From Tragulus kanchil (taxonomy: Eukaryota; Chordata; Mammalia; Artiodactyla; Tragulidae): a stretch of 64,000 nt of DNA. Numbering within the stretch: the first letter of the stretch is position 1; every line of letters starts with the position of its first letter. The stretch covers positions 102,044,794 through 102,108,793 of the forward strand of contig JAIOJX010000032.1 of assembly GCA_022376925.1 (NCBI GenBank). The letters run 5' to 3'. The notes beneath the pieces were generated by a model, which was given only the letters and a program-made list of their open reading frames with translations, was not told where the DNA came from and did no database searches. The position numbers and the translations under genes were made by a program. Shown in pieces: positions 57,279 to 64,000 of this stretch.

Positions 57279-57497
57279 CAACTGAATCTTGAACAACATG
57301 GGGCTTAGGAGTGCTGACCTTCCACACAGTCAAAAATGTTCATATAACTTTACAGTCAGCCCTTGGTATTTGCAGGTTGACTTCCATGGTTTCAACCAAC
57401 CCTGGATTGTGTAGTGCTATAGGATGGATTTGTTGAAAAAGATCCACCTATAAGTGGACCTATGATGCTCAAACTTGTGTTGTTCAAGGTTCAGCTG
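57279..57497. mobile_element. Tigger-like MITE inserted in L1M
   Basis: The left end CAACTGAATCTTGAACAACA and the reversed right end CAGCTGAACCTTGAACAACA form near-perfect terminal inverted repeats of at least 20 bases. TA dinucleotides flank it at 57277-57278 and 57498-57499, as expected for Tc1/mariner-type insertion. The interior (CAGTCAGCCCTTGGTATTTG) and ends match my memory of Tigger-family nonautonomous elements. It splits an L1M. Confidence 0.8.
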
Positions 57498-57704
57498 TAT
57501 TTTTATAGCAAAGAAAGTGGTGAATCTCAAACATCATCTTGAACACAAGAAGCCACAAACACTCATGCAGTGTATGGTCATATTTCTATGAAGATAAAAA
57601 AACAAGAAAGCAAATTATAGTGATGGGAGTATAAAAATCACTGCTAATGGGTCGCAAGGAACCCAATATAATGGGTGTGTTAGTTTCTTAAAGTAAAATT
57701 AGTG

Positions 57705-57906
57705 CTAGTTGCTTAGTCGTGTCCGACTCTTCATGACCCCAGGGACTGTAGTCCATCAGGCCTCTCTCTGTCCATGGAATTTTCCAGACAAGAATACTGG
57801 AGAAGGCAGCCATTCCCTTCTCCAGGAGATCTTCCTGACTCAGGCATCAAATCTGGGTCTCCTGCATTGCAGGCAGATTCTTTACTGTCTGGACCACTAA
57901 GGAAGC
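57705..57906 (-). mobile_element. Bov-tA SINE
   Basis: CTAGTTGCTTAGTCGTGTCCG, CAGACAAGAATACTGGAGAAG, GGTCTCCTGCATTGCAGGC, head GGACCACTAAGGAAGCC. The part from 57735 recurs at 58814-58985 because of pair 19. Confidence 0.9.
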
Positions 57907-57924
57907 CTCAGTAGAAGTTAATTT

Positions 57925-58290
57925 TTTAGGATTGTCATAAGAAAACACCACAGACTGAGTGGCTTAAACAACAGAAATGTATTTTCTCATGATTCTGAAG
58001 GCTAGAAGCTTCAGATCAAGGAGTCAGCAGAGTTGGTTTCTTCTGAGACCTTTTTCCTTAATGTGTCAATGGATATCTTTCTCTACTGTCTTCACCTAGT
58101 CTTTCCTTTGTGCATCTTTTGTCCTATTTTCCTCTTCTTGTAAGGGTATCAATCATATTGGATTAGAGCCTACCCTAATGACCTGATTCTAACGTTACTA
58201 TCCCTTTACATGCCATGCATCCTAATACAGTCACATTTTGAAGTACTGGGTATTAGGAGTTTAACACTTGGATTTGGGCAATGTGGTGGT
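57925..58290 (-). mobile_element. MaLR (MLT1-type) LTR
   Basis: Reverse LTR: CACCACAGACTGAGTGGCTTA, ACAACAGAAATGTATTTTC, GGCTAGAAGCTTCAGATCAAGG, CTTCTTGTAAGGGTATCAATC, GGATTAGAGCCTACCCTAATG, CAGTCACATTTTGAAGTAC. About 360 bases, near full length for the family. GTGTGTTAGTTTC before the SINE may be its far end. Duplicated at 59004-59369. Confidence 0.8.
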
Positions 58291-58299
58291 AACATGGGG

Positions 58300-58800
58300 T
58301 TTAATTTAGTAGTGACTTATCATAGGAAATATTTGTTTTGTTTCTATTTTGGAATGTATGTTATATTTCATGATATAAAGATTAAAGATAGATATGGTTA
58401 AAACTGTGAATCAGCTTTGCTGAGGTAAGAAACACCCCTAAAATCTCAGTAGTTTATAACAGCAAATGTTTATTTTTCATTCACAATACCTCTTGGTACC
58501 TGTGTTTCAGCTTCAACATTTCTGGGGACATGCAATTCTTATGATAAAGAAAAAAGAACAAGAGAATTGGTAGAAACTCATGATGTCCCTTCAATCAAAA
58601 AATAGATGTGTAACATATTCTCATTTTTTAAAATCACTGGTGATCATTTTCCAAGTATAAGTCAGTGGCGAGGCATATTAGCTCCTTTCCTGGGTAGAAG
58701 GCACCCCACGTCAACAACAACAAAAAAGGGCTAGAAATTCTCCTGTGTAAAAGTAAGGAGCAAATAACTTGGAGCAACCAATCTACCATTGAAAAGGTAA
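58300..58800. other. Unassigned stretch (also 59379-59879)
   Basis: No repeat or gene recognised beyond the LTR. Repeated by pair 19. Confidence 0.4.
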
Positions 58801-59003
58801 TAGTACGTTTTTAGACCCCAGGGACTGTAGTCCATCAGGCCTCTCTCTGTCCATGGAATTTTCCAGACAAGAATACTGGAGAAGGCAGCCATTCCCTTCT
58901 CCAGGAGATCTTCCTGACTCAGGCATCAAATCTGGGTCTCCTGCATTGCAGGCAGATTCTTTACTGTCTGGACCACTAAGGAAGCCTCAGTAGAAGTTAA
59001 TTT

Positions 59004-59369
59004 TTTAGGATTGTCATAAGAAAACACCACAGACTGAGTGGCTTAAACAACAGAAATGTATTTTCTCATGATTCTGAAGGCTAGAAGCTTCAGATCAAGG
59101 AGTCAGCAGAGTTGGTTTCTTCTGAGACCTTTTTCCTTAATGTGTCAATGGATATCTTTCTCTACTGTCTTCACCTAGTCTTTCCTTTGTGCATCTTTTG
59201 TCCTATTTTCCTCTTCTTGTAAGGGTATCAATCATATTGGATTAGAGCCTACCCTAATGACCTGATTCTAACGTTACTATCCCTTTACATGCCATGCATC
59301 CTAATACAGTCACATTTTGAAGTACTGGGTATTAGGAGTTTAACACTTGGATTTGGGCAATGTGGTGGT
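59004..59369 (-). mobile_element. MaLR (MLT1-type) LTR, duplicate
   Basis: Copy of 57925-58290 from pair 19, identical by eye. Confidence 0.8.
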
Positions 59370-60029
59370 AACATGGGGTTTAATTTAGTAGTGACTTATC
59401 ATAGGAAATATTTGTTTTGTTTCTATTTTGGAATGTATGTTATATTTCATGATATAAAGATTAAAGATAGATATGGTTAAAACTGTGAATCAGCTTTGCT
59501 GAGGTAAGAAACACCCCTAAAATCTCAGTAGTTTATAACAGCAAATGTTTATTTTTCATTCACAATACCTCTTGGTACCTGTGTTTCAGCTTCAACATTT
59601 CTGGGGACATGCAATTCTTATGATAAAGAAAAAAGAACAAGAGAATTGGTAGAAACTCATGATGTCCCTTCAATCAAAAAATAGATGTGTAACATATTCT
59701 CATTTTTTAAAATCACTGGTGATCATTTTCCAAGTATAAGTCAGTGGCGAGGCATATTAGCTCCTTTCCTGGGTAGAAGGCACCCCACGTCAACAACAAC
59801 AAAAAAGGGCTAGAAATTCTCCTGTGTAAAAGTAAGGAGCAAATAACTTGGAGCAACCAATCTACCATTGAAAAGGTAATAAGAAATTATAAACCTAGAA
59901 GAAAATATTTGAGATGCAGATAACAGATACATTCTTGGTAATGGAAGTATAGGACAAAAAATGGAGATTTTGTTTTATAACCTTGAAATAGAGAAAACTG
60001 ATCTAAATTTGATATAAAATTCTAAAGCC

Positions 60030-60290
60030 TAGAGAACAGACTTATGGACATTGGTGAGAGGGAAGATTGGGTGAGAGATATACGAAGAGTAACATGGAGC
60101 CCTACACGATCACATGTAAAAGAGACAACTATTGTTAATGTGCTGTGCATTAAGGGATCTTACGTGGGTACTACGCAATGGCCTGGAGAAGTGGGATGAG
60201 GGGGCATGGGATATACATATGACTAATCTGGGATTATACATATCTGTAAACAACAAAACTCTGTAAAAGCAAAATAAATAAAATGGCAAA
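60030..60290 (+). mobile_element. Short L1 3' insertion with target-site duplication
   Basis: L1 3' UTR only: AGAGAACAGACTTATGGACA, AGTAACATGGAGCCCTACAC, CAATGGCCTGGAGAAGTGGG, GTAAACAACAAAACTCTGTA, A-rich tail. AAAATTCTAAAGCC at 60016-60029 recurs as AAAATTCTGAAGCC at 60291-60304, giving clear limits. Confidence 0.9.
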
Positions 60291-60379
60291 AAAATTCTGA
60301 AGCCATAACTATTTAAAAGTTAAAAGCTGAATTATAAAACTTGCAATGCATGAATTTAAAAGACAATCTGCAAATATTT

Positions 60380-62460
60380 AAAACTCAAATCACAGGCAAA
60401 AGGATATTTTTTGAGAGTATGAGGTGCTTCAATAAATTAATAAGAAAAAACTCTAACATCTTGACATTTTACCAACTGTATTTACTCAATATTTATTCAT
60501 ATGACATCTTCATTCCTAGGGTCCCAGACAACCCAGCTGGATAATTCTAAAAAGGAAATGAAAAAAGGAATGAAAATGAAATGAAAAACCTCAAACACAG
60601 GAAAAGATCCTTATCATATTTATGATAATATAAATGCAAATATTTACAATAAGGTAAATGCAAATTAAAACTATAATCTGAAACTATTTTTACTTGCCTA
60701 TCAGATTAGCAGAGATCCCAGCTTGAAATGATGAACTTTGTGAATCAATGGGTAATCTTTGTGGACCAATGGATAATATTGGGTAATATTGCCAAGATGA
60801 GGGCAAATTGCCTCAGTTTGGTAATATCTCTAAAAGTTTATACTGTATACATTTTTGAGCAAGTTATTCCATTCCTAAGTATGCATCCCATAGATATCAC
60901 ATGTACAAACATAAGCTTGTAGAAAGATATTTATTAAGGAATTATGTGTAAAAAGAGCAAAAGATGGAAAAGAAGCCCAATTTTACTTCCATAGAGTACA
61001 TAAAATAAACTATGGTACAAAAATACAATGGAATTAAACGCAACCATTCAAATAGATACTTTGATGTTAACTGAAATGGAAAGATCTTCATTGGAAACAA
61101 AATGAGAGAGAGGCAGAAAATTTTTTACCAAAGTCCACTTTATGTGAAACAGAGAACAGACTGCAAATGATCAACCAGTTGGTTGTCTCTGGGGAGGAGA
61201 ATGGAGCAGCTAGAAGCCAGGGAGGGAATCTTACTTGACACACTTGTCACCCTGTTGTACCTTTTAATTATTGCATCATGTGCTTGTATTATCTAACTGC
61301 ACACAAAGAACCTAACAAACATGAACAAACAACCAAGAAAAACTTAGAGAAGTGGGTATAAAGAACTGAAAAGATCCCAGGATTTATAATCAGGTAGGTC
61401 TAGGTTTAAATTACAGATTAAAAGACAAAAAACTCAAATCACAGGCAAAAGGATATTTTTTGAGAGTATGAGGTGCTTCAATAAATTAATAAGAAAAAAC
61501 TCTAACATCTTGACATTTTACCAACTGTATTTACTCAATATTTATTCATATGACATCTTCATTCCTAGGGTCCCAGACAACCCAGCTGGATAATTCTAAA
61601 AAGGAAATGAAAAAAGGAATGAAAATGAAATGAAAAACCTCAAACACAGGAAAAGATCCTTATCATATTTATGATAATATAAATGCAAATATTTACAATA
61701 AGGTAAATGCAAATTAAAACTATAATCTGAAACTATTTTTACTTGCCTATCAGATTAGCAGAGATCCCAGCTTGAAATGATGAACTTTGTGAATCAATGG
61801 GTAATCTTTGTGGACCAATGGATAATATTGGGTAATATTGCCAAGATGAGGGCAAATTGCCTCAGTTTGGTAATATCTCTAAAAGTTTATACTGTATACA
61901 TTTTTGAGCAAGTTATTCCATTCCTAAGTATGCATCCCATAGATATCACATGTACAAACATAAGCTTGTAGAAAGATATTTATTAAGGAATTATGTGTAA
62001 AAAGAGCAAAAGATGGAAAAGAAGCCCAATTTTACTTCCATAGAGTACATAAAATAAACTATGGTACAAAAATACAATGGAATTAAACGCAACCATTCAA
62101 ATAGATACTTTGATGTTAACTGAAATGGAAAGATCTTCATTGGAAACAAAATGAGAGAGAGGCAGAAAATTTTTTACCAAAGTCCACTTTATGTGAAACA
62201 GAGAACAGACTGCAAATGATCAACCAGTTGGTTGTCTCTGGGGAGGAGAATGGAGCAGCTAGAAGCCAGGGAGGGAATCTTACTTGACACACTTGTCACC
62301 CTGTTGTACCTTTTAATTATTGCATCATGTGCTTGTATTATCTAACTGCACACAAAGAACCTAACAAACATGAACAAACAACCAAGAAAAACTTAGAGAA
62401 GTGGGTATAAAGAACTGAAAAGATCCCAGGATTTATAATCAGGTAGGTCTAGGTTTAAAT
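60380..62460. repeat. Tandem copy pair 20 (shift 1049)
   Basis: Copy A 60380-61411 and copy B 61429-62460 match with a constant shift, the shortest unit of the series. The filler 61412-61428 looks like 60354-60379 with bases missing, so again the seam is a damaged start of copy B. Confidence 0.94.
60590..61300 (+). mobile_element. Old L1M 3' end (also 61640-62350)
   Basis: GTAAATGCAAATTAAAACTA, CTATCAGATTAGCAGAGATC, GAGCAAGTTATTCCATTCC, ACTATGGTACAAAAATACAA, GGAGGAGAATGGAGCAGC, CCTTTTAATTATTGCATCATG are in L1 ORF2-to-3' UTR order. Very old. The short L1 at 60030 sits in its upstream part. Doubled by pair 20. Confidence 0.65.
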
Positions 62461-62615
62461 CCTAGCTCTTACCCATAGACACTTGGTTTCTCTGAGTTCT
62501 TTAAAGTGTAAATCTGTAAAATAAAGATCATACTGCCTAATTAGCATTGTCAAGAGAGTTAGAAATAATGAGTGTGAAGGGTCTGGCCCAGTGAATAGTA
62601 GCCATTATTGTTGAG
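62428..62615 (+). mobile_element. MIR SINE
   Basis: AGGATTTATAATCAGGTAGG, AGGTTTAAATCCTAGCTC, CTGTAAAATAAAGATCATAC, GGGTCTGGCCCAGTGAATAGTAG: MIR order, plus. Its first 30 bases also occur before the pair 20 seam (61381-61411). Confidence 0.75.
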
Positions 62616-62914
62616 TTTGGGTCATTTACAGAAGGGGAAATTCACCATGAAGACTAAATCTATTCCATATCACATGTTTTAACATCAGGTCCTCCTTAAG
62701 GGCCACTTCAGGCTTTGGACTATTCTCTTGAACCTGCCAAAGATGGGGCAACTCTCTTCAGTGCAGGACAGAGCTGGATCGGATTGAGTTCAAAGTTTTA
62801 GGTAGAGCATCAGGAATGGATATTCTTGGCTGGTCTCCCTCATTACCATTACCAATAACTCAACCAGCATTTTGGGTGAGAGTACTCTGGCTAGTCTGGG
62901 GCCCTATGAGTAGA

Positions 62915-63105
62915 ATTACTAGATAAAACACAGGATGCTCAAATATATCTGAATTTCAGAGAAACAGCAAGTAATTTCACAGCATAGATATAACCCAAAG
63001 AGGACAGCAGCATTTAAAAGTGGCATGTTTGTACTACAAAAATATTTGTCTGAAATTCAAAAATAAGTGTCCTGTCCTTTTCTTTGTTCAATCTGATAAC
63101 TCTAC
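62915..63105. mobile_element. Palindromic nonautonomous DNA transposon relic
   Basis: The left arm has GATGCTCAAATATATCTGAATTTCAGA and the right arm holds GTCTGAAATTCAAAAATAAGTGTCCTG, roughly its reverse complement, with about 75 bases between. Such arms typify old MITEs. The family name is uncertain. Confidence 0.5.
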
Positions 63106-64000
63106 CCATGAGTGGAGAAAGTACAAGTCTTGCATGCATTTGGTAAAATAATGGTATGGTCCTCAGAGTTAGTCTTGGAGAACCACCCTTCCCTTGAATA
63201 TTTATGATATTCATGGCATAAATATTAAGACAGGATTTGAGGTAAAGGTTAAAAAAACATGGTGTGGAGGAGGCACACTTGTGCAGTTAACCACTGCCTA
63301 AAGCTGCTGCCTCAATTACTCTCACCTTCCTCTTTTCTTCCTTGATGAGGTGGGGGGTCTTTCAGGTGGACAGGGAGAAGAGAGATGGGAAGACAGGTGT
63401 TTCTCCCCTTCCCTAGCGAGCATGCACCAATGACTCGGGCCTTTAAAAGCGGAATCTGAGTGCCAGCCTCACTTGAAAGGAAGGTTGCTCTGAGGGAGGT
63501 GGGTGTCTCATCGCTCTCTGTAGGTTAGCACTTTTGCCATCTGATGGCAGTTGGGTGAAGGGGAAACTGGATGGAGGGTGGTGAGGAAATGGCCTCTGCT
63601 TTCTTTTTCTTTCCGCAAGAACTTTCTCAGCCCTCCTTCTGTGGACCTAAAAAAGTGTTCTACTAAAAATCTTTTCACTTTGACTTTCTTACAAAAAGTC
63701 TTCGTCTCTTCAAAGAAAGCTTTCTCTTCGCCTCATCTTTCTGTCTCAATTCTAAATAAGACAATTCTCTAAACTTTAGGAGGCCTCCCGACTCTGAAAT
63801 TGTTCCTTTCTCTTCTGCATTCAGACTGCCTAACCCACTTTGAGTGAGGTGGAAGCTGCCTGTAGGGACTTCTCTTCCAGTTCCTTGAAGAGCAGCCCTT
63901 CTCTCAATGCCCACCATACATTTTAATGGGAGAAATACTTCTGGGGAGAAGGGCTCTGGATGAACTTTCGTGGCAATTGCTAATGTTTCCTCAGTGATAA
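63106..64000. other. Unassigned, slightly GC-richer end of window
   Basis: No repeat recognised. AP-1-like TGACTCG (63430s) precedes a TTTAAAAG TATA-like word (63442). Short frames (63551-63772 plus, 63675-63917 minus) have no recognisable family. A gene's first exon beyond the window is possible but not shown. Confidence 0.3.

Larger units (their letters stand above)
57735..59881. repeat. Tandem copy pair 19 (shift 1079)
   Basis: Copy A 57735-58802 and copy B 58814-59881 match with an unchanging shift of 1079 and no difference seen. The 11-base filler resembles a compressed version of the bases just before copy A (57721-57734). Confidence 0.95.

Noticed and set aside
1..62460. Tandem pairs as a CRISPR-like or satellite array
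   Set aside because: Each pair has a different sequence and only two (rarely three) copies; no common repeat unit exists.
1..62460. Tandem pairs as a novel mobile system or amplification process
   Set aside because: No shared ends, no target-site repeats at seams, and fillers derived from damaged flanks point to assembly error. Kept as the first finding because reads would decide it.

Overview
This is nuclear, intergenic or intronic DNA of a ruminant (pecoran artiodactyl). The diagnostic content is many Bov-tA/BovA SINEs, BovB LINE fragments (including decayed reverse-transcriptase reading frames), CHR-type tRNA-derived SINEs and ruminant L1 3' ends, in an AT-rich background with older mammalian MIR, L2, L1M/HAL1, MaLR, ERVL and DNA-transposon relics. 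The species cannot be fixed from sequence alone. I find no intact protein-coding gene, no functional RNA gene and no CRISPR. The open frames present are chance frames or translations of repeats. The only cellular-gene relic I recognise is a short processed retrocopy of NDEL1 (17475-18002, minus strand).

The dominant feature is structural. Twenty times in 64 kb, a block of about 1.05-1.2 kb is followed at once, or after a few to a few tens of bases, by a second nearly identical copy of itself. Each pair has a different sequence. The shift is always close to 1.1 kb (1049-1213). Copies differ almost only in homopolymer and microsatellite length. Several short fillers at the seams are recognisable as damaged copies of the adjacent flank. 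About 22 kb of the window is redundant, leaving about 41-42 kb. I read this as an assembly artefact (unmerged overlaps between consensus segments of a long-read assembly) rather than biology, though only reads can prove it. All repeats inside duplicated blocks are therefore listed twice or as full and partial copies.

Layout. 1-4400: short CHR SINE and MIR, doubled and tripled by seams. 4400-7100: L2 interrupted by Bov-tA. 8100-12434: long CHR SINE in three copies. 12435-14400: BovB 3' end, MIR and a BovA fragment. 14600-16814: an unassigned block with a possible LTR. 17000-19100: an old repeat carrying the NDEL1 retrocopy (twice). 19500-22300: L1 3' end, L2 and a CA repeat. 22477-24950: unassigned block, then an LTR-like remnant. 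25000-29600: Bov-tA elements, L2 and a TA repeat. 30000-34650: ruminant L1 3' end with target-site duplications, partly in three copies, then an older L1 and Bov-tA. 36600-38400: TG repeat and L2. 39957-40758: BovB, Bov-tA and CHR SINE. 41580-46060: an L1M piece and a HAL1/L1-like element split by BovB and Bov-tA. 46290-50240: L1 ORF2 relic with a nested CHR SINE, then ERVL pol relic with nested CHR SINE and L1. 52500-54500: Bov-tA and MIR, doubled. 55103-56405: L1 with an inverted 5' piece and a nested CHR SINE. 56700-59881: L1M with a Tigger-like MITE, Bov-tA and MaLR LTR. 60030-62615: short L1 insertion with target-site duplications, old L1M and MIR. 62915-64000: a palindromic MITE and unassigned, slightly more GC-rich sequence.

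There is no gene network to describe. The window is a stratified graveyard of retroelements overlaid by a probable assembly defect. All family names are from recognition, not from a database search.
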